In this document: in pieces, positions 23,019-35,114 of the stretch
How the letters are laid out: each line of letters opens with the position of its first letter
Position numbering within the stretch: position 1 is the stretch's first letter
Source of the DNA: Pteria penguin
Taxonomy: Eukaryota > Mollusca > Bivalvia > Pterioida > Pteriidae
Assembly (NCBI GenBank): GCA_035048485.1
Contig: CM068587.1
Coordinates: forward strand, 55,113,501 to 55,177,500
DNA: 64,000 nt
Direction: 5' to 3'
Notes under the pieces: model-generated
Told to the model about the DNA's origin: nothing
Databases searched by the model: none
The model's input: the letters and a program-made list of their open reading frames with translations, nothing else
Made by a program: the position numbers and the translations under genes

Positions 23019-23080
23019 AATAGACGATCTTCATAAGAGTTGGGCCGCTTGTATCTTGTAAAATATGAAGATCGTCTATT
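23019..23080. mobile_element. Internally deleted AATAGAC-type MITE, 62 bp
   Basis: Both ends are AATAGACGATCTTCAT in inverted orientation. The interior (GAGTTGGGCCGCTTGTATCT then TGTAAAATATG) is the right-hand part of the 203 bp element at 38678-38880, so this is a deletion derivative that keeps both termini. Confidence 0.88.
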
Positions 23081-23222
23081 GAATAAAATTAAAAGAACAA
23101 ATTTTTACAAAATCTTCAGACACTTTCGAAATAATGGTGATTGTAGTAACTAATTTCTTTCAAAACGTGTATACATTTACATGTAATATAAATGTATGTC
23201 GTTGGTTTATTCTTTATTCTTT

Positions 23223-23441
23223 CAGGCGCGGATCCAGAAATTTTGTCGAAAAAGGGTCCACCCCCAATAATGTTCAGGGAGGGGGTCCACCATCAAAGAA
23301 AGATCAGGGACGGGGTCCACCCCGTATTTTTGTGAGTTTTAAAAACATTTATTTTACATCGAAAAATAACAAGAAAAACAATTTTCGCCAAATTTCAAGG
23401 TGTGTCCAGACCCTCGGTCCATCCCTCTGGATCCGCGCATG
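23223..23441. mobile_element. hAT5-like MITE
   Basis: Left CAGGCGCGGATCCAGAAATT, right reverse complement CATGCGCGGATCCAGAGGGA. The interior has repeated GGGTCCACC blocks and TCGAAAAATAACAAGAAAAA, which also occurs in the copy ending at 45294. No clear 5 bp duplication is visible. Confidence 0.82.
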
Positions 23442-24637
23442 TTATCTATTTATTTATTTATTTATTTAATCTACTTGTTCATTATAACTACTTACTTTCT
23501 TGTATGACACACTTGATTTTATATTCTTTTGATTTGGCGATTTCAGGAGGAATAGGTGTTAAAGGAGATAAAAAGTTTTTATAACATAACTTCCATTAGC
23601 TATTTACAATCTCTAAGAGCCTGTCTAAGTAATTTATGACACCTGTCAGGGATACACATATCCAATCGGACAATAATACAGTGGCTCTAGGAACCCTCTA
23701 TAAGGAAATTATCGATCACCTCAGTTTTACATTAATTTTCCCACAATTGAGCTGCTTTCCTTTTATGCAGATATTATCGTCAATAATTAAGTAAATTCGT
23801 ATTTCCCCACAAAACTCATTTTTTACGAGTTCATTTTGAGGTTAGGCTCTATCAGTTTTGTTGTTTTTCATATATACTTCAAGAACATGCAAATAAACTT
23901 GAACTTGTGAACTCGATGTTGTGTGCAATTTGACACAACGCCTGATAATGGAACATTATCTTTGTATACAATAATCGACAAATTTGAGACTCTTTATTTA
24001 TTTTTGAAGGGCCAAGAGCCACGTCTTTCTTTGTAAGACTCGAATTACTATTGACATATGCGTCACATCGTACAATATGGCTGTGCCGAGAGTGCGGGAG
24101 CTCACATAAGTATACTTAAAGGAAAAAAATTTCCCCTGGCCCTAAGTGCTTTTTGGCAAGCAAGCATAACCCCGAGTTCACCCGAACGGCGAAAGTCGGA
24201 AGATGCGTGCGAGTGCCTGCTCCAACATCACTCCCAGAGATACAAGTCTTGCATGCGTTGGTGCAATTTTCATCAATGCCGATGCAATGATACCGGTTTA
24301 TTCAATACACAATTCAATCTAGTTTGTTTTTATCCTTGTTCTTGCCTTCCGCAATTTGATTCTGATTTCTGAATTATTTATAGTAAAATATATGAAGACT
24401 AGACATGAATTATTGAGTGTGAATAAGGAACAAGAGTTCACCCTGATTATCAATACATTTTATTGAAATTCTTTGTTCTGTTGCAGACAATAACGTGCCA
24501 TAGTTCATTACATTATTTAGCAGAGTTAGGAAGTGCGACTTCAAATGGCAAAATTCCCAGAATCACTTTCTGTTCGTCTCCTAGGGCAAAACAGCGCTCA
24601 TTTTCCTAATTTGCATGGCGGCCATTTTGGAAGCGAG
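23442..24637. other. Unassigned AT-rich DNA
   Basis: Short TTTA repeats follow the MITE at 23445-23470. The 104-codon frame at 24058-24372 has no recognisable domain and is not accepted. Confidence 0.45.
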
Positions 24638-25088
24638 ACCATAGACTACAGTTTCCTCCCTTGTTTCATGTACCACGCACATAGTCCCAAAAAAAATTAA
24701 TGTTTGCATCTTTTTCGATTTATTTACCAGTGTTGTCATGGTATTTATAGTGATTTAAACATGCCCTCTGGTAGAAAAGAGTTTGAAAAAAAATTATAAA
24801 AATGATATTAAAGCTTTTTCGTGCATTCCTGAGTATGTCATGAGGCTGAAATGTTGTCGCATGAATACACTACTTCAAGACTTGAGAGTGAGGTCATAGG
24901 GGTCAAGATGTGTATTGATAGATATTTTGAGTTTGGCGTATGCAATTTTTTCTGCAGATCATGAAATGACAGCTCTTATGTAGTAGAACAACATACATAA
25001 ATTTCAGAAAAAAATAAGTGGTGGGATTTTTGCAATGATTTTTTAGTTTACAAAGGAAACAACAGGAAAAAAAACTGTAGTCTATGGT
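24638..25088. mobile_element. Inverted-repeat element, about 450 bp
   Basis: ACCATAGACTACAGTTT at 24639-24655 is inverted exactly at about 25071-25087. The match extends imperfectly inward (TCCTCCCTTGTTTCATG against the complement of CAAAGGAAACAACAGGA). The interior is AT-rich with no coding content. No target duplication was found, so the outer borders are uncertain. Confidence 0.6.
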
Positions 25089-25735
25089 CATATGTACTAT
25101 GTCTACCAAAGACTTGAACGAGGAACCAACCAAAAATCCATAATACTCATTGTTTTGTGTTGAAAATTTGTCCGGCAAAAAAATTAATACTTCTTATGAC
25201 ACTGAAAACAACATCAAATTTTTAGCAAAATTTGACATATTTAAGTCCCGTCACTTTTCAGATGAAATTCTAAAGCGATAATGTCCCTTCACTCCATGTT
25301 AAGAAACTGCAAAAATCGAAAAACACCAACTTTGCACCTTCAATACTCTAGGAAATATTACGAGCCAAAGATATGTCCGGTCCGTTTCGGAGAGTTCGAG
25401 ATAAGAAATTTTGGATTGCATCAGTTTAAATGAAATATAACGGAATTATGTCACTTTTAGGTCAAAATTGGACATTTTTAGAAGCAAAGGCGCCATATTG
25501 TAATTCCCGCAGTACCAACTTAGGCCATAACGTCAAGTCACGTGATGAGCATAAGATTTGCATATACGAATAAATTGAGCGCCATTCTGCCATATGTCAC
25601 TTTTTTCCGAGTGAGTTCTGGAACGTATGCAAGTAAAATCACCGATACCGATCCGATTTCCACAACTTGAAGTCCAAAGTACGTGACAATACATGTATAT
25701 AAATATAAATGTAACACAAGCAATAACGGACCCCT
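25089..25735. other. Unassigned DNA
   Basis: No gene or RNA recognised between the inverted-repeat element and the next repeat copy. Confidence 0.45.
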
Positions 25736-25740
25736 GTTAA

Positions 25741-25815
25741 AACAGAGGAGGGATCAAGTGCCATGGAGGAGTAAGCATCCCCTGCCGACCGGTCACACCC
25801 GCCACGATGCCGTAG
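25741..25815 (-). mobile_element. Inverted copy of the dispersed repeat at 20881
   Basis: GCCATGGAGGAGTAAGCATC followed by CCCTGCCGACCGGTCACACC and CGCCACGATGCCGTAG is the reverse complement of 20881-20935. The two copies lie about 4.8 kb apart in opposite orientation and flank the tRNA cluster. Confidence 0.85.
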
Positions 25816-26094
25816 GTATATGCGAATAAGTATAAACGGAAATGAAATTTTGGCGCTACAAATCGCGAAAAATGTATGTGTAGTTATATACGTGATCTGA
25901 TCAGATTTTTTTCAAAGGTCAAGGACGTTTTGCCATTTGAGTCACAGTTTTCAGAGTGGTGGGATATAGGAGCGAAATAATTATTACCTCAAAGGTATCC
26001 TGTTGTTGAGCGAGGAGTTTGACGTCATGTTTTCTAACATCACACAACATCGCTTCTTGTTCTTCCTTCCCTTATCTCTCAAGCATTATCTCTC

Positions 26095-26560
26095 TTTTTT
26101 TCGCTTTTGTATGCCTTTGTCATCTAGTTTGTATGCTTTAACCATCATGCAATGTGGTTCTGTCATCTTGTTTGTATGTCTTGACCATCGTGTATTGTGC
26201 TTCTTGTTTGTATGCCTTTCTATCACGTCGTTTGTTTTATGCATTGGTCATCTTGTGCGTATGGCTTACCTATCACGTTTTCATGTCTTGTCATCTTCAC
26301 TGTACGCTTTTCCCGTCACGTGTTTGCTATCTTTTTCATCTTGTTGGTGTGTCTTTGACTTGCCATCACGATTGCTGTTCGCTATTTAGATTGCATGTCT
26401 GCTAAAGTGCGTTTGAGTCCAACCATTGTGTTGTGTGCCTTTGTGACTTTGTTTCAATGTCTTTCCCTTCAACAAATTAGTGTCTTCTATTTTGTTCGTA
26501 TGTCTTCTTTTGATCCCCGTCATTAATGCCTTTTGTATGTCTGTCATCATGCTCTCAGTT
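26095..26560. repeat. Degenerate pyrimidine-rich tandem repeat
   Basis: Loose copies of CTTGTTTGTATGCCTTTGNC followed by ATCA, spaced about 30-45 bp. The open frames at 26003-26405 reading Leu/Cys/Phe-rich peptide are produced by this repeat. Confidence 0.6.
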
Positions 26561-28350
26561 TTTTAACATTTCGAAATAAGGTATCGAGTCTCTGGTTATT
26601 GATACTTTATTAATTAATTTTTATTTTATTATTTAGATGTTGTAAATTTCTCTGTCGTGATTATGTGTGCCTCTACGATTTCTCTGATTTTTTTTTATTA
26701 TATTCTAAAAGGATTGGGGTTTTTTCCGCTCCCGGGTATTTTTTCTTGTACAATACTCTTTATACCAATGTAAGGCACAAAAATGGAAAACTGACTCAGG
26801 ACGAATCTGGCATTCGGTTTTGATGTAAAGTTGCAATTTGTTCCGATTATAAACATATACTCCCGTGTTATGATATAAATAACGTGTTTATTTTACACAT
26901 GCTACAATTCCCCTTTCATGATTTTTCCTTGGCTCTTTTTTCTCTCTTTCTTTCTGTCTTTCTTTTATTTCTTTGTTTCATTCATTTTTTTCTCTCTTTT
27001 TTTTTCTTTGTTTTTTTTTCTTTCCTGCTAGGTATTTGATTTACCTATATCTTTTTAAAATTCATTCATTCATCATATCGTAATTTATCCAATATATAAT
27101 AATATATTTTATGTAGCTTAATTTTAATGTATTCATGAAGAATAAACGTCGCGATTGGAAGTTATTTTTTTATTTTTCATAATTATTTTTCTTTTATTCC
27201 CTACGATTTCATCAAAGCACAAAAACGTATACAGATCTTAAATCGAACTCACAAAAACCAGTAACAACCCCGCCCCCTTTTAACCTTGTGTGGGAGATGG
27301 CGTATAATCCTGTAGCAATCAATACGGTATGATACATCTACAAATAAATATAACAATGAAATGCAATCAGATACTATACACCAGATTTTCGTTTGATGAT
27401 GTTCAGAATATCCAGTGAATGATAAAGTACGCCAATACAGTTATTAAATATATAATTTTTACGACATGATCAAATATTCTGATTCGTATCTTTATTACAA
27501 ATAAAAAAAAAAAGATCCCGAGGTACTCCTTCGATAATGCATTAATCACACTGAAACTGAATATCAAATTGGAAAAATGTATATTGATTTCTGTTTGTTT
27601 TAATAGCTTGTACTGAGTATATATTTTGGAACAAATATTGCAGCAGAGCTCGAGTTTATTGAATATTTGAAAATATAAATGTAGCAGGTGCTAGGTTTTT
27701 GTGTTACTCGCGATCTACCACTGTGGACACCCATAAAGACCTGAAAGTCATTGGTGTGTGAGCGTCTCCTGTTTGGGCTGATATACCTGCCGCAATATGC
27801 ATGAATGCCAAGAAATAAACAAATGATGAGCAAGATAAGCAATAAACCAGATAATCACACCAATATTATGGGAATTCCAACACTTATTATGTTCAAATGG
27901 ATTTTGAAAAACCGAAAACGAACATGTATAAATAAAATTCGTCATTGTCATCATTCGAATTGACTGCAAGTTACACATGGGACCCTGAAGTGGCAAATTT
28001 GAATACCTAAGAGAATTACGATAGTGTCTGCTTCTTATTGTCACCTCCGTAAATGTGTGTCTTGAATTCCACTAACACAAATTGGGATTGCAGTTTCTTG
28101 CTTATAAACATATAAACATAAAAGAAAATGTTTGATAATAATTTCAGAATCAGTCGATGGCTTGCGATAGTCCTCTAGATCTTTGACCTGTTCATTTCCG
28201 AGGATTCTAACTAATGCATAGCATAGTTGTTCAAAGATGACAGAAAAATGCATCAAAATACAAGTGATGACGAAAGTACAAACGGGTGTAAAGAAAAACG
28301 AATGGTAAAACAGAAAATCGGACAAAATGAGAAATGAAGAAACAGAGAAC
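26561..28350. other. AT-rich DNA with a T/C-rich tract and a short repeat relic
   Basis: A CTTT-rich tract at about 26935-27040 is low complexity. GAGCGTCTCCTGTTTGGGC near 27760 is a relic of the dispersed repeat at 20881. Open frames on the minus strand at 27600-28361 have no recognisable domain. Confidence 0.45.
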
Positions 28351-28359
28351 AAAACGAAC

Positions 28360-28492
28360 AAACAGACAGAGATATCGCCAGACAGACAGAAATATCGCCA
28401 ATAGAGATATCGCCAGACAGAGCTATCGCCAACAGACAGAGATATCGCCAGACAAAGATATCACCAAACAGACAGAGATATCGCCAAAAGGA
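28360..28492. repeat. Short tandem repeat of ACAGAGATATCGCCA
   Basis: About seven copies of CAGACAGAGATATCGCC with variable 15-24 bp spacing. Confidence 0.85.
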
Positions 28493-29870
28493 CTTGGTGA
28501 TAACTATATCGAATTTGTGGTGTTGGTGGGTTTACCCTAAATCCAACTTATTTCTAGCCTTCTTGTGCACCTACCATGCAAAAATAAACTCTTTTAATTC
28601 GACCTTCATTTGAAAAAAAAAAACGTAGATAAATTATACTTCATATGGGAACATGGAAGTAAACAAACCTTCGTGTATTTATTATAAATAAATAATCGGT
28701 ATATAAGGTCCCTAATCAGAGTAGAAATGTCATGTGATACAAGGACATTATATGACATGAAATGAATGATTAATCCATCTGAAAAAATCCACGTTGTACT
28801 TCCACTCCCCCTAGGACAGGTCGTTACAAGCCTTTCGCTGGAGCATTTCAGCTGACATTTCACTATTGATGCATGCGAGTTCAAGGAAAGGCCATTTTGG
28901 CAATAAAAGGAAACATTGATTTTTTTACCTTGAAGGATATAATAGAAGTTGTACTCTGATCCCAATCGCTGGAAATAATTTCTTGAATGACCGGTGTTAT
29001 GGTGACCATATTATTTATCGGATATATAGCCCATAACTTTCTACGTGGCCGGACACCAATGCTAATGTTGGAATTCAATTTCTATGATTTATAGACGTCC
29101 GTTGATTTGACACAAATGAGATTATAATTAAAGATAATTACATTTTTCGCATAAAATATAAAAGGAGCAAAGAAAACGTTTCTATTTTTAATCTCCAAAA
29201 GCACTTGCAGTTGGCAATAACACGAGAAAAGTTCACCATTGAAGTATACATAGCTTTCGGTCACTGATATTTTTTTTTCATTACGGACAAATTGACCACC
29301 TGACACATATCGATCCGTATTACTCTAAGGCTGAAGATTAACGGAAATAATCAGATGAAAAATAGCCATATGTGAATTATCTGAACAATAAATACAGGGA
29401 TACTAAAAATAATTAGCCTAAAGTAGAGCTTTCCTAAAATCGATGCTTTTTTGTTGCTGTAGTGGTTTTATTTCTATAAATTGTTAATTATTCATAAATA
29501 TATACTGTAAAATAAATGTCAATAGACATGTAGCAGAATTTTGGTTTAATGTTAAACTTTTTGGTATATACCGACATAAAAACAGGACGTTACCAATCCT
29601 TAAATACATTGTTTGAAAAAGACAATAATGTTTTACATATGTATATAAGAGTTACCTTTCGTATCAAACAGATGTTGTGCCTTAGGTCTATCAATTCTAT
29701 AAAATTAGCAAAGGATTTACATGAGAAAGAAATGCTGATCAAATGAAAAAAAATACTGTTTTGTATTGTGAAATAGTCTTGAAATAAAGGCAACTATCCT
29801 CTATCAGATTTTCTTTTGGTATAGCAAAATTAAATTTTATGTATTTTGAAGAAAGTAGCAGTGATTGTTT
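28493..29870. other. Unassigned AT-rich DNA
   Basis: Several short open frames on both strands without motifs. Nothing supported. Confidence 0.5.
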
Positions 29871-29875
29871 TCATG

Positions 29876-29911
29876 TACACATCCTTGACCTTGTACACAT
29901 CCTTGACATTG
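29876..29911. repeat. 18 bp direct duplication
   Basis: TACACATCCTTGACCTTG is followed directly by TACACATCCTTGACATTG. Confidence 0.85.
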
Positions 29912-29977
29912 TAAACATTGCTATTAATGTGAAATAGTATTTCTATTTATAAAATCATTTAGCATTATGCATTTGTC

Positions 29978-30030
29978 GTCTTTTTATAACTTTTGATATG
30001 TGATCACTTTTGATTAATATCATGAAAATA
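29978..30030. mobile_element. GATCACTTTTGAT palindromic element, partial
   Basis: ATAACTTTTGATATGTGATC then ACTTTTGATTAATATC. It shares the core TGTGATCACTTTTGAT with the elements at 30781, 31867, 50249 and 51372. Confidence 0.55.
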
Positions 30031-30387
30031 CATTTTACAAGGGTAGAACTATCATAATTCTATGAAGTGAGAGTATCTCAAACGTAACAGCTGAAGGTTC
30101 AAAATACGACAATATAAAACCTTAGGGTGTTAGTAGCTTATAATTTATGTATACCATACTCTAATATTTCATTTTTCTATATAAAATCGTTCGATTTGTT
30201 TACCTATATTTTTGTTGATAAATCGTGAATAGAAGGTTCATCTCTATTATTTTACCTTTCAAAACAAGTCGTTTTATTAAATATTTTATAAACTTTGTCA
30301 TTATCTTCTTGAAATTGTGGAATGAAAACAAAATATAGTTGCTGTATTGCATAGCTGATGACCAGATGATACCGCCCTAGATGTCAG

Positions 30388-30392
30388 CCAAT
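30388..30392 (+). promoter_or_regulatory. Possible CCAAT box
   Basis: CAGCCAATCAGAGC lies 63 bases upstream of the ATG at 30455, a usual position for an NF-Y type CCAAT box. No TATA box is evident between them. Confidence 0.35.
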
Positions 30393-30454
30393 CAGAGCAG
30401 GTTTCACTAAGTACAACTCTGCTCTACCAAAGATCTCATTAATTTGGCCTTAAA

Positions 30455-30655
30455 ATGATTACACTTTTCGTTTTGCTTTGTCTCTTATTTACACATGGTG
30501 CTCTAAGTTGCGGACCCCAATTATTGGCTTCGGAAAAATACTATTATCATAGTATGATAATGGATCAATCAGCTGCTTTCACTTCAGCAAGAGTTAACAA
30601 TGCCTGTTGTTCCCTGTATATGGACATGAGAGGACTCGGTGACCGAACGAGCTGA
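30455..30655 (+). CDS. Candidate small secreted peptide or first exon
   Basis: A 66-codon frame begins with a hydrophobic leader (MITLFVLLCLLFTHGALS) that fits a signal peptide cut before Cys19. The remaining 48 residues include Cys19 and an adjacent Cys pair (motif NNACCSLYMD), with no recognised domain. The frame ends at TGA 30653-30655. A GGTGAC at 30638-30643 could be a weak splice donor, in which case this would be a first exon. A CCAAT motif upstream supports a promoter. A SINE-like relic starts soon after the stop. Function unknown; it could also be a truncated gene. Confidence 0.35.
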   Translation: MITLFVLLCLLFTHGALSCGPQLLASEKYYYHSMIMDQSAAFTSARVNNACCSLYMDMRGLGDRTS

Positions 30656-30780
30656 ATCGATTTTCTGGAATTCCCCGTAATACAATGTATCTTACCTAGG
30701 ACGAATGCAAGTTCGAATTCCGGTCAAGACAATGTGGTGTGGTTTAAAAACTCTGACAAGCTCCAGATACAGAAAATAGG

Positions 30781-30840
30781 TCTGTCATTTGTCATGTGAT
30801 CACTTTTGATCAGAAAAAATCAAAAGTTATCAAAAGACAA
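30781..30840. mobile_element. GATCACTTTTGATC palindromic element
   Basis: TCTGTCATTTGTCATGTGAT then CACTTTTGATCAGAAAAAAT and CAAAAGTTATCAAAAGACAA. The left half has lost sequence compared with 31867-31948. Confidence 0.7.
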
Positions 30841-31866
30841 TTCTATATCGAGATTAGAATTCATTTTTACATACTCCATGACGTAATAAGTCACTGAATA
30901 ACAATGCAGATTTGATATGAAGTTTCTGAATGTTCATAATTTGTGATTTGGGGGGAGGGGGAGTAATGAAACAAGCTATAGATATTTAGAGATACTATAC
31001 GCTGACTTGCCGTTTGTCTCAGCCACTGTATAAACTATAGCCAATGTAGTATATTGCACGTTCAGGCACGGATCTCTCGAATATCGAATCGAACCCAGGA
31101 CCTCTCGGTCACGAGCCGAGCACCTCACACTCTGATTTACGTCGGCCTCAAAAGTGATAGAGTAAACGACAAAAGTAACGAAAAGACCAATTTTAGTTTA
31201 AGTTTTTCTAGATTAATTGTGTTTGTTACTTTTGAAGTTTAAAATTAACTGAATCATAAACTGCAGTAAATCTATCCACAGTTAAATATGAATAAAATCA
31301 AAATTTAAAGACAAATACAAATGACTGAAATAAAGATATCTGTTTAAAAAGGTTGTGCTCCACAAATTATAGACATTAAAAGAATAAAGTAAAATATGGC
31401 GAATACTCCAGTTTGAATTTCATTACTTTTTAGGGTTGTCAGTATTTTACTTTATTTCAAAGTTATCGGATCCCTATGTAGTTTTAAAGAGCCCTTTGGG
31501 AGGGACATTGCTATACTAAATGGCTTATGTCGTATATAGCCTGTGAATTACAACAAAAACTGTGTCAATCGTGTCGTCAGTTTCTAACTATAACGCCAGT
31601 ATGAGTGGCGAAGATCTTTGGGTTTTATTCCGTGACATAATTCATGCGCGGTGTATTTTAAGTGTTTCCCATAAAAACGTCAAATTATTTTTAAACAACT
31701 GGAAGGGATAATATTAATCATAGGCACTTATGACGTCATCCATGTTATAAATAACTTTGGTATTTTGATAAACTTTTTCTTTCAATATCAAGTTTGGCAC
31801 ACTTAGGAACAATCATGTCTTCGTGTGCGTTCTTGACTCTAGTAGAAATTATCTATGCAATGTATC
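30841..31866. other. AT-rich DNA containing a SINE head relic
   Basis: At 31070-31148 on the minus strand, GGGTTCGATTCG with CTCGTGACCGAGAGGTCC is a tRNA-like head similar to that at 62877. The rest is unassigned. Confidence 0.5.
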
Positions 31867-31948
31867 GGACATGTCATTTGATAGCTTTTGGTTTTTCTGA
31901 TCAAAAGTGATCACATGAATCAAAAGTTGTCAAATGACAGACATGTGT
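31867..31948. mobile_element. Palindromic MITE with GATCAAAAGTGATCAC core
   Basis: Inverted arms GGACATGTCATTTGATAGCT plus TTTGG and the complement of CAAAAGTTGTCAAATGACAG plus ACATGT surround CTGATCAAAAGTGATCACAT. This is the most complete member of the family, about 82 bp. Confidence 0.8.
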
Positions 31949-32004
31949 CGCCATTACTGTCAATCTCGAATCAAATAACTTCGTTTTTATTTTATTTTTA
32001 TCAT

Positions 32005-32127
32005 TAGTATTGTTGTTGTTGTTGTTGTTGTTGTTAATATTATTACTGTTTTACTATTGTGTATGTGTATAGGTGTGTATATAGCTGTGCGTGTGTGTAG
32101 GTGTGTGTATAGGTGTGTATGTATGTA

Positions 32128-32172
<45 letters not shown>
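32005..32172. repeat. (TTG)n and (GT)n microsatellites
   Basis: TTG repeats at about 32006-32034, a degenerate GTGTGTATAG region from 32060, then a pure GT run of about 44 bp at 32130-32174 that abuts the SINE. Confidence 0.95.
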
Positions 32173-32177
<5 letters not shown>

Positions 32178-32453
32178 ACGCCTTAACAGCGTTATTTCAC
32201 TGATACAGTGGCGGCACCTGTTTGGCGGATGTAGTATGATTCTGTTCTATGCCACGGACCGAGGCGAATCAATGAGGGAACGTTTACGTGTCAACGTCTA
32301 CCATAACAAAGGATCTCGGTTTATCTGGTATACAGTCTCAACCGCAAGATACACAGGACGGCAGAAAATCACCTCAGAAAAGCCTGAATCGATATAAATA
32401 ATCGAACCTAGGACGTCAGATTTGAAGCCAAGTGTGATATCGCTCAACCAACC
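32173..32453 (-). mobile_element. SINE-like element with tRNA-like head
   Basis: The left end, TTTTACGCCTTAACAGCGTT then GGCGGCACCTGTTTGGC, matches the distal ends of the copies at 18000 and 9130. The head at the right has TCGAACCTAGGACG and CTCAACCAACCAG (minus-strand head). The (GT)n run sits at its 3' end. Confidence 0.6.
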
Positions 32454-33509
32454 AGTCTCTTGAAGCCATTTAAAACAAAATTCCTGATTTACATTATTCT
32501 TGAAAAGCAATAGTTGCAAAAATTATTGGTCATTTTGTGGTCCTAAATATAAAATGTCCATCATTTGAACGGTGAGAAAGTACGTCCACGCCCCGATGAC
32601 GTGCCATCAATACCTGCACTCTGTAACATGACGCTTCCTTGTTGAAGAAGAGTTCACATACGGGTCATTGACTACGTAAACAAGAGATATGTCTGTGAAG
32701 AGAATTAAACGCTTTCATGAATGCAGCCCATCAACCTCGTGATCGCTGTTTAAAGATTGTATCATTTTAGACATTAAAGTTTAACTTCTTTTCTCACAAA
32801 AAGATGAAAACCTTGGTCATGTTAGCTTGACCGATTTTATTTCGGGCTCGACCTTCAACTGGAGACAGATGCTGGTCAAAGGAAGCGTGGTTGTAAAACT
32901 AATCCGACGGAAAATATGCATTCAGCTACATAACATCGCAGCTTATGGGCATTTCGTTTCCTTTTCTCTTTCCTTTATTTCGTTTCCTTTGTTATCGACT
33001 ATAGTGTTTTGTGATGGGTTTAAGATCACAGAGGGGGGATAAAGTTACGTTTACTATTTAATGCTTACTGCTAGGACGATCTTATCTTTCATGGTAAATT
33101 TACGCTGCCTCATTCGTGCGCAATTGCTAAAAGGAACGGGTCTGGTTCCTCACTCACATCGTCTCTCATGTGACTCTTCAATATGCATTTTATTTCTTAC
33201 GTTGACCTCTTTGTACCTAACGATATTGTTACGGAAAAAATAATTGATAAGATAAAAAAAAAATATCTATATATATTTATAAATATATCCCTCGGTATTT
33301 ATTATTATGTGTGTTGATAGTACGCTTTCAGTGCGAGTCTGACAATGGAAACATTGAAACATGGCGTGTATGTCAGTAATGAAAACAAAGATGTTGTCAA
33401 TATACCCACTGTATAATAGATAGATATGACGTTACTTCTGCACGGTTTCACACATAATTCATAAAGTTGTTCATGTATTGCTATACGATACTCCAAGATC
33501 ATTTCCGTT
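32454..33509. other. Unassigned DNA
   Basis: Short open frames only. No domain or RNA recognised. Confidence 0.5.
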
Positions 33510-33687
33510 CTTGCGTGGATCCAGAGGGGTGGACCGGGAGTCTGGGCCAACCCTGATATTCGGCGAAAATCACTTTTCTTGCTATTTTTCGAAAGAAATT
33601 ATTTTAACACAAAATCATGGGTGGATCCCCTCTCGGGAAATTCATTGGGGTGGACCCCTCTCGACAAACTTTCTGGATTCGCGCCTG
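33510..33687. mobile_element. hAT5-like MITE, diverged
   Basis: Left CTTGCGTGGATCCAGAGGG, right reverse complement CAGGCGCGAATCCAG. The interior repeats GGTGGACCC and AATCACTTTTCTTGCTATTT, the latter being the complement of the AACAAGAAAA block of the copy at 23223. No duplication visible. Confidence 0.72.
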
Positions 33688-35110
33688 CACATTATATTTA
33701 GTGATGGTATATTTCATGAACAATTGTTGTATTTTATTTGAACTCAAACGTTCAATATTCTTATCAATAATTAATGGATGTGTTTTAACCCCGGCTTCTA
33801 TTACAGATAAACTTCTGCTACACGTTTAAGTTTCCCCGATAGCCACTTTTACGACCATGAACCCCCGGGTCGCAGCCGATCATCTTGCCTCAAAGTTGAC
33901 ACTTTCTAAAGACTTTAAAATCTTTTAAACCCTTATCTTACTTCGGTGATCTCTTTCTCCTTCCCTATTGTCTAAATCGGCAATAACATGCGGTTGGTCC
34001 CATGCGATAATCAACCGGATAGGGCACTTGTCTTTTAAAACTCTAAATGAGTAACTAAAAACAATATGCAATATTCATTAACATGTGACATCAAATTGGG
34101 AACCACTGAAGCGCCATGCAGTACGCATAAACCATTTAAGGGCACCAATGAGTGTAGATTTGACGTTTCTGGCAACACAGTTTAATCATCCGTGAGCTCT
34201 TTTATTAAATTGTTTTGTCTTCCAATTCTTTGATCTTGTGTTTTTTGAACCCTGTGGTCGATAATGTGCAAAACTCTTGGAGATTTTTCAACCCCTTTTG
34301 GCAGGTTTACGTGTATGTTTTAGCAAAGTCATCAATTTAATGTGTTTGCCCGTGCCACGGTGGGGTAACCAAAATTAGCATTGTATGGCTTTGCCAAATT
34401 TCTGCATATAAGACAATTCTCACGGCTTAACTATCTTCAAACACACATTCCTTACCCCCAAAGACCGATCACATGTATTATCTGTTGGTTAGCAAGGCGG
34501 AATCGTGATCCCGAGGTCGAGGGTTCGAGTCGTTTTTATCGACTTGGTCGTACCGGGTTCACCACGTACTTTGCTGACTGTGTTATTATAGAGCATTTCG
34601 TAGTTCATAGAAAGTTGATCGACAGCAGGACATTCAGCAGTTAGTATGATCGTTTTCGTCGGTATATAGGTGAAAAGATTAACATTGCTCTTTACAATAT
34701 AAAGGGTACTTTAAGGTAGCCATTTTTTTTCGTTGATCTTTATTTTCTTGTATTGATATTGCTTTTTGTGTGGTTTTTTCGAACATCCAAGCATTTTCAT
34801 CAGGCTGTCTCTTTCAAAATTCAAAGGGCATGTGTTTAGTTTACTGCTTTGTGTTTTCTTTTGCATATTTGTTTCTGTTTATACAGATATAAGTTTGTGC
34901 TTTTGTTCAACAAACTGCCAAATGAACCAGAGTAGAGGGATGTTTCACTATATATAGAGAACTTGGTGTCACCAAATGGTCGGTGCTTTCAGTTCGTAAT
35001 CAAAGGACGCGAGTTCAAATCTTATTGCACTTAGTTTAGACAAGAAACTGGAATGTCTGCCAAGGATAAGCTAAAGGCACGCAAAAGACCTCCATCGGGC
35101 AAAAGCGAGG
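33688..35110. other. Unassigned DNA with a tRNA-like fragment
   Basis: At about 34484-34565 on the + strand, GTTAGCAAGGCGGAATCGTG and GAGGGTTCGAGTCG look like a degraded tRNA-like SINE head. The rest, including the open frame at 34766-34957, has no recognised content. Confidence 0.4.
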
Positions 35111-35114
35111 GTTC

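Noticed and set aside
24058..24372. 104-codon plus-strand frame with several Cys
   Set aside because: No signal peptide, domain or splice context. Cys spacing fits no family I recognise.
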